A stretch of 5,458 bases of DNA from contig DATKOK010000163.1 of NCBI GenBank assembly GCA_035524675.1, forward strand, positions 1-5,458, in the 5' to 3' direction. Of the stretch, positions 1-5,458 are shown piece after piece (the first letter of the stretch is position 1; every line of letters begins with the position of its first letter). A program made the position numbers and the translations under genes. The notes beneath the pieces were generated by a model. That model was given only the letters and a program-made list of their open reading frames with translations, made no database searches and had not been told where the DNA came from. This stretch comes from FEN-987 sp035524675. Its GTDB lineage: Archaea; Thermoproteota; Bathyarchaeia; 40CM-2-53-6.

Positions 1-14
1 GGAGCTAGCCATAC

Positions 15-24
15 TGTTAAATTT
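15..24 (+). promoter_or_regulatory. possible TATA-like box of the permease gene
   Basis: The A/T-rich element tgttaaattt lies about 37 nt before the TTG start. In an archaeon this would place transcription start near position 45, leaving a leader of about 10 nt. The match is weak and the upstream context is cut by the window edge. Confidence 0.25.
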
Positions 25-56
25 GCAACGACCGCCGTTATCTCGCGGCGAGTTTA

Positions 57-1601
57 TTGAGCAAGTTGTTCGCGAGAGAAGCAACCGGTTTGGTCAGGAG
101 CTTAGGCTGGTGGGACAGTTTCGGCGTAGGATTCGGCGGCGTTGTTCTCGGAGTAGCTATGACCTCGTTCTATTACTCTTTCCCAGCAACTCTGCCAAGG
201 GCGGACCTGGTAGGTGCACTGCTTGCAATGCTCGTTGTGCTAGTGCCTTACCTGATGGTGTACACGCAACTATCATTCGCGATGCCTAGGTCCGGGGGAG
301 ACTATGTTTACGTTAGTCGAATCATTCACCCTGCGATAGGTTTCATGCAAAGCTGGCTTGCAGTCTTCATCGTGACACTGAACCTTCCGATCTTCTCTGA
401 CATGATCACTAGCTGGCTGCTTCCGGACCTCTTAACCTACTTGGGCTATGCGCAGGCAGCCTCAGCCCTTTCAGGCCTTACAACTCGCTTTGTTATCGAC
501 AGCATTATCATGATAATCTCGACACTCATGATCATTATTCCACTGAGGACATATGCGAAATTTCAAACAGTACTTATCATACTGGCCCTTATCTGTCCGT
601 TCGTAATTCTCGGCGCACTCCTCGTTGGCCATGATGCGTTCGTCTCGATGTGGAATGCTGTTTCCCCAATCAGTTACGACGCGGTCCTATCAACCGCTAA
701 ACAGGGAGGCTACGTGACGCCTCAGCCAGACCTGACACAGACGATCATGGCAACACCGATCTTAGGCTTATACATCCTAACAATTTGGCCAGTTCAGATT
801 GCCGGCGAACTCAAGAATGTTAAGAAGAGCATCTTCATGGGTTTGTTCGGCGCGGTAATGTTCAGCTGGATAATCTTCACAATCGGCGTCCCGATCTACT
901 TCGGAACGTTAGGCTTCGACTTCGCGAATTCCCTAATCGCAATCGGCGCCAAATCACCTGTGAATCCCCCGCTCCTAAACGGCATAATCGGGTACGTGTA
1001 CCGCAACCCCGCGCTGTCAGCCACAATTGACTTGGGCTTAATCGCTGGAGCGTTAGTCGTTATTCCTCAGTCGATCCTGGTGGTTACAAGATGGATCTTT
1101 GCATGGGCATTCGACAGGGTCGCACCTATGCAACTCGCTAAAGTTCACGAGAAGTATTCCACACCGTACGTAACTGCCATTGTCGTTTGGATCGCAGGCG
1201 AGCTACTACTACTGGTCGTCCTGTACAGCGGGATAGTCAGCGTCTTGCTTAACGCAGCTTTAGGATCTGCGATGTCTTTCGTTCCCGCGCTGCTTGCTGG
1301 AATGATCTTCCCCTGGCGTCGAAAGCAGATCTATGAGACGTCCCCCTCATTTACCCGTTTGAAGGTCGGAAGCATTCCCATAATCACTATTTGTGGAGCG
1401 ATCTCCGGGTTCGGACTGATTGCATACATGCTGCTGTTAGTTGCTAACCCACAACTTGGATTCCCAGTTACGGCGACGTCTGGTGCGTTCATGGTTGGAT
1501 ATTGGATTCTGGGAATAGTCCTTTACTACGTTGCAGTGACCTACAGGAAGTCTCAAGGAATGGACATCTCAGGCGTATTCCGAGAAATACCTCCGGAATA
1601 A
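57..1601 (+). CDS. APC-superfamily amino acid/polyamine-type permease
   Basis: A 514-residue integral membrane protein, probably a cytoplasmic-membrane secondary transporter of amino acids, polyamines or related organic cations. Hydrophobic stretches suggest about 12 membrane segments, near residues 20-42, 48-76, 91-117, 145-163, 168-191, 230-250, 259-284, 320-350, 370-390, 394-418, 438-462 and 472-496. Family signatures are visible: a glycine-rich first helix (GFGGVVLG, 25-32), PRSGGDYVYVSR after helix 2 (77-88), GELKNVKKS after helix 6 (250-258), and AWAFDRVAP with a following STP (349-370). Length is normal for APC transporters. The start is TTG; an in-frame TAA at 18-20 closes the frame upstream and no ATG or GTG lies between. 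The resulting N-terminus (KLFAREATGLVRSL) resembles that of archaeal relatives. No clear Shine-Dalgarno sequence is seen. The substrate cannot be read from sequence. It is transcribed towards tsr3, so it is not in that operon. Confidence 0.9.
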   Translation: MSKLFAREATGLVRSLGWWDSFGVGFGGVVLGVAMTSFYYSFPATLPRADLVGALLAMLVVLVPYLMVYTQLSFAMPRSGGDYVYVSRIIHPAIGFMQSWLAVFIVTLNLPIFSDMITSWLLPDLLTYLGYAQAASALSGLTTRFVIDSIIMIISTLMIIIPLRTYAKFQTVLIILALICPFVILGALLVGHDAFVSMWNAVSPISYDAVLSTAKQGGYVTPQPDLTQTIMATPILGLYILTIWPVQIAGELKNVKKSIFMGLFGAVMFSWIIFTIGVPIYFGTLGFDFANSLIAIGAKSPVNPPLLNGIIGYVYRNPALSATIDLGLIAGALVVIPQSILVVTRWIFAWAFDRVAPMQLAKVHEKYSTPYVTAIVVWIAGELLLLVVLYSGIVSVLLNAALGSAMSFVPALLAGMIFPWRRKQIYETSPSFTRLKVGSIPIITICGAISGFGLIAYMLLLVANPQLGFPVTATSGAFMVGYWILGIVLYYVAVTYRKSQGMDISGVFREIPPE

Positions 1602-1607
1602 GCCTCG

Positions 1608-1620
1608 TTCTTCCTTTTTT
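1608..1620 (+). terminator. T-rich archaeal-type terminator after the permease
   Basis: A pyrimidine run, ttcttcctttttt, begins 7 nt after the permease TAA stop. Oligo-T tracts without a strong hairpin are the usual intrinsic termination signal in archaea. It lies in the 59-bp gap between two converging genes. I see no comparable run on the minus strand for tsr3. Confidence 0.5.
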
Positions 1621-1660
1621 CCCGGAACACCGAGCCTACGATAAAGTATGATCGGACAAT

Positions 1661-2179
1661 TCAGAAGTATTCGGATTCGATCTCTGACACCTCATCCTCA
1701 GAAGCAGCGGTAGAGTAGGCTTCCAGCAATTCCCGGTTCAATGTTAGAAATGTATCTCCCCATTTGAACAGTGAGAGCAGTTTCTTTGCGATCTCAACGT
1801 GACCCATTATGTAAGAAGCGGCTGCCAGAGCTTCCGCTGAAGAGAGTTTGTGTCTCTTTGCGTAATTTGTTGGATTTGCAGCCAATAGTGTGGGGAGACG
1901 TCTCGCTAAGCCTGGAAGCCCTCGTCTAAACTCTGACTGCGCCTTCTCCCAAGAGCAGTCGATTGCCACTAGGCTCCTTAGAGTTCTATCGTTCGCCAGG
2001 AGTATGCGGTCGGCGATTGGGTTGAGGATCAAAGATTCCCTAGGAATCTGTCTAACCCTGAAGAGAGCTCTCGCGAGACCGAACTTCGCAAGCTTCGCGG
2101 CAGTGCACTTGTGAGGATCGTCCTGTTTTAGCAGGAGAACAAATACTCTGAAGTCCCGTGGTTCGACCATCGGGTACAC
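1661..2179 (-). CDS. tsr3: Tsr3-type rRNA aminocarboxypropyltransferase (DUF367)
   Basis: Cytoplasmic enzyme of 172 residues that, by family, transfers the 3-amino-3-carboxypropyl group of S-adenosylmethionine to a (N1-methyl)pseudouridine of small-subunit rRNA late in ribosome maturation. Recognisable blocks in order: DPHKCTAAKLAKFGLA (21-36), LNPIADRILLANDR (52-65), LVAIDCSWEKA (70-80), RRLPTLLAANPTNYAKR (93-109), LSSAEALAAASYIMGH (112-127) and FKWGDTFLTLNRELLEAY (138-155). Length is usual for archaeal members. A short acidic tail (EDEVSEIESEYF) ends the protein. The first possible start is GTG at 2179, which shares its first G with the TAG stop of the upstream gene (TAGTG), so translation is probably coupled. 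An ATG three codons later, at 2170, is an equally credible start. Neither has a clear Shine-Dalgarno sequence. Second gene of a two-gene operon with nnr. Confidence 0.9.
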   Translation of the reverse strand: MYPMVEPRDFRVFVLLLKQDDPHKCTAAKLAKFGLARALFRVRQIPRESLILNPIADRILLANDRTLRSLVAIDCSWEKAQSEFRRGLPGLARRLPTLLAANPTNYAKRHKLSSAEALAAASYIMGHVEIAKKLLSLFKWGDTFLTLNRELLEAYSTAASEDEVSEIESEYF

Positions 2180-3738
2180 TAGGCTTGCCGGAGTCGCCTG
2201 TCATGAATTACTTTATGACTCATAGGGTCAGTGAGGATTGCAGGAATATGCTCGACCAGATCCGTCGGCATCAGGTGATGACCAAAGCGTTCTGCGGCCA
2301 AGTCTCCAGCTGCTCCATTCACAAAAGCCCCTGCCACTGCGGATTCATACGATTCGAATCCTTGCGCCATCAATCCAGCGATTATTCCTGAGAGAACGTC
2401 GCCTGTGCCGCCCACCGTCATCCCCGGGTTGCCGGTGTCGTTGAGTTTTGTGCGAGTTCCGTCGGAAATAACATCAGTGTGTCCCTTGAGCACGGTTATG
2501 GCGCCTGAGAGTGAAGCAAAGTCTCTGACCTCGTTCATTCGCGCGTTTAGATCACGCGATGGATTCTTGCCTGAGACTGCTTCAAATTCGCCCGCGTGAG
2601 GCGTTATCACGATTGACTCGTCAAAGATCCTTCTCTTCACCACACCAATTGCCTTGAGTGCGTCGGCATCTATGAGGATTGATTTTTTGCGTTTGATTGC
2701 GAAGGAAACTATTTTGCGGACTGCGGGGACTGTATCCTTAGCTAGTCCCAGGCCAGGTCCAATAGCGATGGCATTGGCTCTGTAGATATGTTCGTCGACT
2801 ATTCGAAGGTGGCGTGTTGCCAGATTACTCCCCGGGAGTTTGATGGTTATGATGCTTGGTGAGAACGATGCTATGGAGTCAGCGGCTTTCTCGGGGGCCG
2901 CGACATAGACAAGGTCGACGCCTGTTCGGTAAGCTGCCAACGCAACAAGGGCGGGTGCTCCACTGTAGATTTCACTTCCTCCAATCACGAGGAGTCGTCC
3001 GTATTGGCCTTTATGAGAATCTGCAGGCCTCTGCCTGGAAACCGCCGCCACGTCTCCCGGCCCAGCGTAGATGGAAGCTTCTGGGGGAATACCGATGTCC
3101 ACTACCTTAACGTCGCCCCAGTATTGCTTGCTCTTACCGAAGCCTTTCTTCATGGCGTGGAGTGTTACCGTTAAATTGGCTTTGACTGCCTCGCCCAGTT
3201 GTTCTCCGGTGTCAGAGTCGATTCCTGTTGGGACGTCCACCGCAATCTTGAAACCCGCGCTGCCGTTGACCACCTGGACAGCCCGTAGGAAGGGCTGACG
3301 TAACTTACCATGCATTCCTGTTCCCAACATCGCATCGATTAGAACATCAGAATCTGACTTCGGTATAGCAGAAGAATCATGACATGACTCTATCCTGACC
3401 GTAGATTGCATTGCCTTCAGAGCTGACCAATTTGCGGCGACACTAGTGTCTCGAATTAGCCGTTCATCTCCAACTAACAGAAAGAAAATTTTGAACCCGC
3501 GCGCGGCAAGATGGCGCGCTGCGACCATGCCGTCGCCGCCGTTCCTTCCAGTCCCTCCGTACACAGTAACAGCCGCACCTCTTCCAAATCGTGCCTCCAC
3601 CTCGTCCGCGATGGATCTTCCCGCGTTCTCCATCAGTTGGAGCGTAGAAACACCAAGATACTCAGAGTTACTATCCAGAATTGCTATCTCTGATGAACTG
3701 AGAGACGTTTCATGTGAGACCAAATTGATGGCCCACAT
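2179..3738 (-). CDS. nnr: bifunctional NAD(P)HX epimerase / ADP-dependent dehydratase
   Basis: A 519-residue cytoplasmic metabolite-repair enzyme that restores hydrated NADH and NADPH. The N-terminal YjeF/NnrE half (about 13-225) interconverts R- and S-NAD(P)HX; the C-terminal ribokinase-like NnrD half (about 232-505) dehydrates the S form using ADP. Epimerase motifs: LMENAGRSIADEV (35-47), GGTGRNGGDGMVAARHL (61-77), DAMLGTG (135-141), DVPTGIDSDTG (168-178). Dehydratase motifs: HKGQYGRLLVIGGS (242-255), GPGLG (328-332 region), DADAL (357-361), TPHAGEFEAV (379-388), LKG (417-419), and GNPGMTVGGTGDVLSG (436-451), whose Asp447 is the expected catalytic base. All key motifs look intact and the fused length is normal. 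The ATG start is the only ATG/GTG/TTG upstream of residue 6; the first 12 residues look like an extension beyond the usual family start. No Shine-Dalgarno sequence is visible, so a leaderless transcript is likely. First gene of an operon with tsr3. Confidence 0.94.
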   Translation of the reverse strand: MWAINLVSHETSLSSSEIAILDSNSEYLGVSTLQLMENAGRSIADEVEARFGRGAAVTVYGGTGRNGGDGMVAARHLAARGFKIFFLLVGDERLIRDTSVAANWSALKAMQSTVRIESCHDSSAIPKSDSDVLIDAMLGTGMHGKLRQPFLRAVQVVNGSAGFKIAVDVPTGIDSDTGEQLGEAVKANLTVTLHAMKKGFGKSKQYWGDVKVVDIGIPPEASIYAGPGDVAAVSRQRPADSHKGQYGRLLVIGGSEIYSGAPALVALAAYRTGVDLVYVAAPEKAADSIASFSPSIITIKLPGSNLATRHLRIVDEHIYRANAIAIGPGLGLAKDTVPAVRKIVSFAIKRKKSILIDADALKAIGVVKRRIFDESIVITPHAGEFEAVSGKNPSRDLNARMNEVRDFASLSGAITVLKGHTDVISDGTRTKLNDTGNPGMTVGGTGDVLSGIIAGLMAQGFESYESAVAGAFVNGAAGDLAAERFGHHLMPTDLVEHIPAILTDPMSHKVIHDRRLRQA

Positions 3739-3757
3739 CTGTGAGGGTTGGGCGCGT

Positions 3758-3767
3758 GGTAAAGGTT
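3758..3767 (-). promoter_or_regulatory. weak candidate promoter box of the nnr-tsr3 operon
   Basis: On the minus strand the stretch aacctttacc lies about 24 nt before the nnr ATG, where the TATA box of a leaderless archaeal transcript would sit. The box is a poor match and the surroundings are G/C-rich, so this is only a positional candidate. Confidence 0.2.
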
Positions 3768-3818
3768 GCGGCTGATACCGAGTGAGCCTGAGTATGCTTG
3801 ATTCAGGATTCGGTTTTT

Positions 3819-3834
3819 GAGCAAATCTTTTTAG
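3819..3834 (+). promoter_or_regulatory. archaeal TATA-like box with purine-rich BRE for the RAM-domain gene
   Basis: The element tcttttta (3826-3833) is preceded by the purine-rich stretch gagcaaa (3819-3825), resembling a TFB recognition element. A start about 26 nt downstream of its centre would fall near 3856. That leaves a leader of about 16 nt that still contains the Shine-Dalgarno sequence of the gene at 3872. The spacing is self-consistent. Confidence 0.55.
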
Positions 3835-3839
3835 TGCTA

Positions 3840-3863
3840 CTCATCGCATGAAATCATGATGAG
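3840..3863 (+). repeat. imperfect inverted repeat over the predicted transcription start
   Basis: CTCATC (3840-3845) plus ATG (3848-3850) pair with CAT (3855-3857) plus GATGAG (3858-3863). This gives nine base pairs around an AAAT loop with a two-base bulge (gc). The inner part contains the 8-bp palindrome atcatgat (3853-3860). It spans the expected transcription start and touches the Shine-Dalgarno sequence, so it could be an operator. It would be an RNA hairpin only if transcription starts upstream of 3840. Chance occurrence is possible. Confidence 0.35.
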
Positions 3864-3865
3864 GT
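3861..3865 (+). promoter_or_regulatory. Shine-Dalgarno sequence of the RAM-domain gene
   Basis: GAGGT lies six bases before the ATG at 3872 and matches the core of the archaeal 16S 3'-end complement GGAGGTGA. It is the clearest ribosome binding site in the window and fixes this start. The ATGs at 3848, 3855 and 3858 precede it: 3848 runs into TGA at once and the other two lie in other frames. Confidence 0.6.
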
Positions 3866-3871
3866 CTCGTA

Positions 3872-4108
3872 ATGCCGTTAGCCTTCGTCCTGATCAATGC
3901 CGAAATAGGTTCGGAAGACGAAGTCGTCGGTGAACTGCGAAAGATAGCAAACGTCAAGGAATCTTATGTTGTCTACGGAGTCTACGACATAGTAGCAAAA
4001 GTCGAAGCCGATTCGATGGATAAACTGAAGGAAATCGTGACGTGGAAGATTAGAAGGCTTGAGAAAGTACGGTCTACCCTTACAATGATTGTGGTTGAAG
4101 GATCATAG
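3872..4108 (+). CDS. stand-alone Lrp/AsnC ligand-binding (RAM) domain protein
   Basis: A 78-residue soluble protein made only of the alpha/beta ligand-sensing and oligomerisation domain of Lrp/AsnC regulators. It opens with the strand AFVLINAEIG (4-13), continues with a helix (SEDEVVGELRKI, 14-25) and the strand VKESYVVYG (28-36), and shows the family hallmark GVYDIVAKVEA (36-46). A second helix (SMDKLKEIV, 48-56) and a final strand (STLTMIVVEG, 68-77) close the fold. There is no helix-turn-helix, so it cannot bind DNA alone. Relatives form dimers or octamers and bind amino acids or other small molecules; some may assemble with full-length Lrp proteins. The ATG has a good Shine-Dalgarno sequence and a TATA-like box upstream. 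tiaS follows after 46 bp on the same strand and may be partly co-transcribed. The ligand is unknown. Confidence 0.85.
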   Translation: MPLAFVLINAEIGSEDEVVGELRKIANVKESYVVYGVYDIVAKVEADSMDKLKEIVTWKIRRLEKVRSTLTMIVVEGS

Positions 4109-4124
4109 AGAAGCTCCCCATTCG

Positions 4125-4132
4125 ATCTTAAC
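4125..4132 (+). promoter_or_regulatory. possible TATA-like box of tiaS
   Basis: The element atcttaac is centred about 26 nt before the GTG start of tiaS, the distance expected for a leaderless archaeal transcript. A weak Shine-Dalgarno-like AGGT (4143-4146) is also present, so readthrough from the gene at 3872 with normal initiation is an alternative. Confidence 0.35.
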
Positions 4133-4154
4133 GCCGCCGACTAGGTAACCATAC

Positions 4155-5458
4155 GTGCATCTACAAATCGGTCTTGATGACACAGACTCGACTAATGGGG
4201 GCTGCACCACATACATCGCTGCTCGGCTCGTTGAACGACTGGTCGAAGTCGACGCTCATTTCATAGATTATCCAAACATCATACGCCTCAACCCCAATAT
4301 CCCCTACAAGACTCGGGGTAACGCTGCCGTTGCTCTAAGGCTTGAGATACCGAATGCAATGTATGACTCCGTAGTGCAAATCGTCCTAAGCGAAATCGAG
4401 AGAGAGGGGCGAATCGGTGACGAGAACGCGGATCCTGCTGCCGTATTTCTGAAAGGAGATCCCACGCAATCGGTGCGGGAACTTGCAAGACGTGCCCTAT
4501 CTGAACTTGTTCCTCTGACTGACGCGATCAATATAATCGTAGAATCACGTGCAGAGTCAGCATCATACGGAACAGGAATAGGACTGGTGGGCGCATTGGC
4601 TGCGATCGGCCACACTTTAGATCAGGATCATACATTCGAGTTAGTCGCATACAGAAAGCGTGAGAATTGTGGAAGTCAACGGCGAGTTGATGAGGAATCG
4701 GTCAAGAGAATGAACAATTCGACTCGTCCGTACACCTTCAACAATTACGATGAGAAGAACAGAAGAGTCCTCATTACACCTCACGGACCCGACCCCGTCC
4801 TCTTGGGCATTCGCGGAGAGACTGCAGAAATTGTCCGAGAAGCGTTCGCAATGCTGAGTATTAGTGAACCGGTAGAACGATGGGTGGTTTTCAGAACTAA
4901 TCACGCTACAGATGCTCATCTGGACGCGGCAAGAGGTAACGGCGTGAAAGTTAACGCCCCAGTGGTTGTGAATGGCGAAGTGGACGACCGTCCTGAGAGA
5001 ACTATCGGCGGACATGTCTTCTTTCCCATTCACACGAGTCAAGGACGATTCACCTGTGCCGCCTATGAACCAACGGGTCGACTGAGGGACATTATCATGC
5101 AACTAATCCCGGGAGACCAAGTGGCAGTATACGGCGGGATACCCGGACGGTACGGACTAACCGTTAACCTGGAGAAGTTGGAGATTCTCAGTCTAGCGAA
5201 TCTAGCAAGCACTCAGAATCCGCTTTGTCCACGTTGCGGCAAACGCCTCAAGTCAGCGGGAAGAGAAAAAGGGTTCAAGTGTAGCCGATGCTCTCTAGTG
5301 GCCCGTGAACAAGAGAAAACGCGAATCTTGAAAACCCGAAAACTTACGCCAGGAGTGTACCTTCCCGAGTTGAAGGCGTACAGGCATTTGACGAAGCCAC
5401 TATCCAGATACAATCATGAAAGAATATGGGATGGAAAACCGCCGCTAGAAAAATGGCA
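4155..5458 (+). CDS. tiaS: tRNA(Ile2) 2-agmatinylcytidine (agmatidine) synthetase TiaS, 3' end cut by window
   Basis: Archaea-specific cytoplasmic enzyme that uses ATP and agmatine to convert C34 of tRNA(Ile)-CAU to agmatidine, so that it reads AUA as isoleucine rather than AUG. The GTG at 4155 is the only start after the in-frame TAA at 4146-4148. The frame then stays open for 434 codons to the window edge. The kinase-like N-terminus shows IGLDDTDSTNGGCTTY (5-20) with the DDTDS phosphate/metal motif, then IIRLNPNIPYKTRGNAAV (42-59). The middle domain has SYGTGIGLVGALAAIG (137-152), TPHGPDPVLLGIRGET (208-223) and FRTNHATDAHL (246-256). An OB-fold segment follows (about 284-345). A zinc ribbon has Cys358, Cys361, Cys376 and Cys379. 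The tail AYRHLTKPLSRY (408-419) is family-typical, so probably only a few residues to a few tens are missing. All main motifs look intact. Confidence 0.93.
   Translation, partial: MHLQIGLDDTDSTNGGCTTYIAARLVERLVEVDAHFIDYPNIIRLNPNIPYKTRGNAAVALRLEIPNAMYDSVVQIVLSEIEREGRIGDENADPAAVFLKGDPTQSVRELARRALSELVPLTDAINIIVESRAESASYGTGIGLVGALAAIGHTLDQDHTFELVAYRKRENCGSQRRVDEESVKRMNNSTRPYTFNNYDEKNRRVLITPHGPDPVLLGIRGETAEIVREAFAMLSISEPVERWVVFRTNHATDAHLDAARGNGVKVNAPVVVNGEVDDRPERTIGGHVFFPIHTSQGRFTCAAYEPTGRLRDIIMQLIPGDQVAVYGGIPGRYGLTVNLEKLEILSLANLASTQNPLCPRCGKRLKSAGREKGFKCSRCSLVAREQEKTRILKTRKLTPGVYLPELKAYRHLTKPLSRYNHERIWDGKPPLEKW

Noticed and set aside
23..289. An 88-codon + strand open frame starting with ATG
   Set aside because: It overlaps the start of the permease in another frame and is Arg-rich with no membrane or domain pattern. 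The permease frame carries the conserved APC motifs.
1602..1660. Possible bidirectional hairpin terminator (TCCGG with CCGGA, CTCG with CGAG) between converging genes
   Set aside because: The arms are only four to five bases long and far apart. The T-run alone explains termination on the + strand.
3495..3535. G/C-rich inverted repeat (gcgcgcgg ... gcgcgc) that could fold as a hairpin
   Set aside because: It falls inside the nnr coding region at the repeated Ala-Ala-Arg codons of ARHLAARG, so codon content explains it.
3446..3775. A 109-codon + strand open frame, with others at 2158-3298
   Set aside because: All are antisense to nnr, whose motifs are intact along the whole length. Pro/Ser/Arg-rich products are typical of antisense frames.
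4304..4615. Minus-strand open frame of 103 codons, with another at 4288-4488
   Set aside because: Both are antisense shadows of the N-terminal domain of tiaS, with low-complexity Ser/Arg-rich products and no supported start signals.
4641..5102. A 153-codon open frame on the minus strand
   Set aside because: It lies wholly antisense to tiaS, whose + strand translation shows family motifs throughout. The antisense protein has no recognisable domain and irregular composition.
1..5458. Search for tRNA genes, CRISPR repeats, transposons, attachment sites, toxin-antitoxin or defence-like cassettes
   Set aside because: I found no repeat arrays, transposase-like motifs, tRNA-like folds or small paired genes. 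Five ordinary genes and short intergenic regions account for the whole window.

Overview
This window most likely comes from an archaeon. It carries a gene for TiaS, the tRNA(Ile2) agmatidine synthetase found only in archaea; a Tsr3-type rRNA aminocarboxypropyltransferase (archaea and eukaryotes); and a stand-alone Lrp/AsnC ligand-binding domain, a form common in archaea. Promoter-like A/T boxes sit about 26 nt before expected transcript starts, and two starts have no Shine-Dalgarno sequence, which also fits archaea. G+C looks close to one half by eye. A member of the Thermoproteota (Nitrososphaeria or Bathyarchaeia-like) is my guess, but the sequence does not prove it.

Layout. Positions 57-1601 (+) encode a 12-segment APC-superfamily permease with a TTG start, followed by a T-rich terminator. 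Converging on it from the other strand is a two-gene operon, transcribed right to left: a bifunctional NAD(P)HX repair enzyme (NnrE epimerase plus NnrD dehydratase, 3738-2179) and tsr3 (2179-1661), joined by a one-base TAGTG overlap. A 133-bp divergent intergenic region (3739-3871) holds a good archaeal TATA-like box and an inverted repeat. From it runs, on the + strand, a 78-residue RAM/AsnC-ligand-domain protein (3872-4108). After 46 bp comes tiaS, starting with GTG at 4155 and still open at the window end, with 434 codons present and its zinc ribbon included.

How the genes relate. Three of the five genes are housekeeping: repair of hydrated nicotinamide cofactors, small-subunit rRNA hypermodification, and anticodon modification that lets tRNA-CAU read AUA. 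The RAM-domain protein probably senses a small molecule, perhaps an amino acid, but has no DNA-binding domain of its own. The permease is probably an independent unit. I see no mobile element, CRISPR array, RNA gene or novel defence-like system. There is no gene-free stretch above 300 bases.
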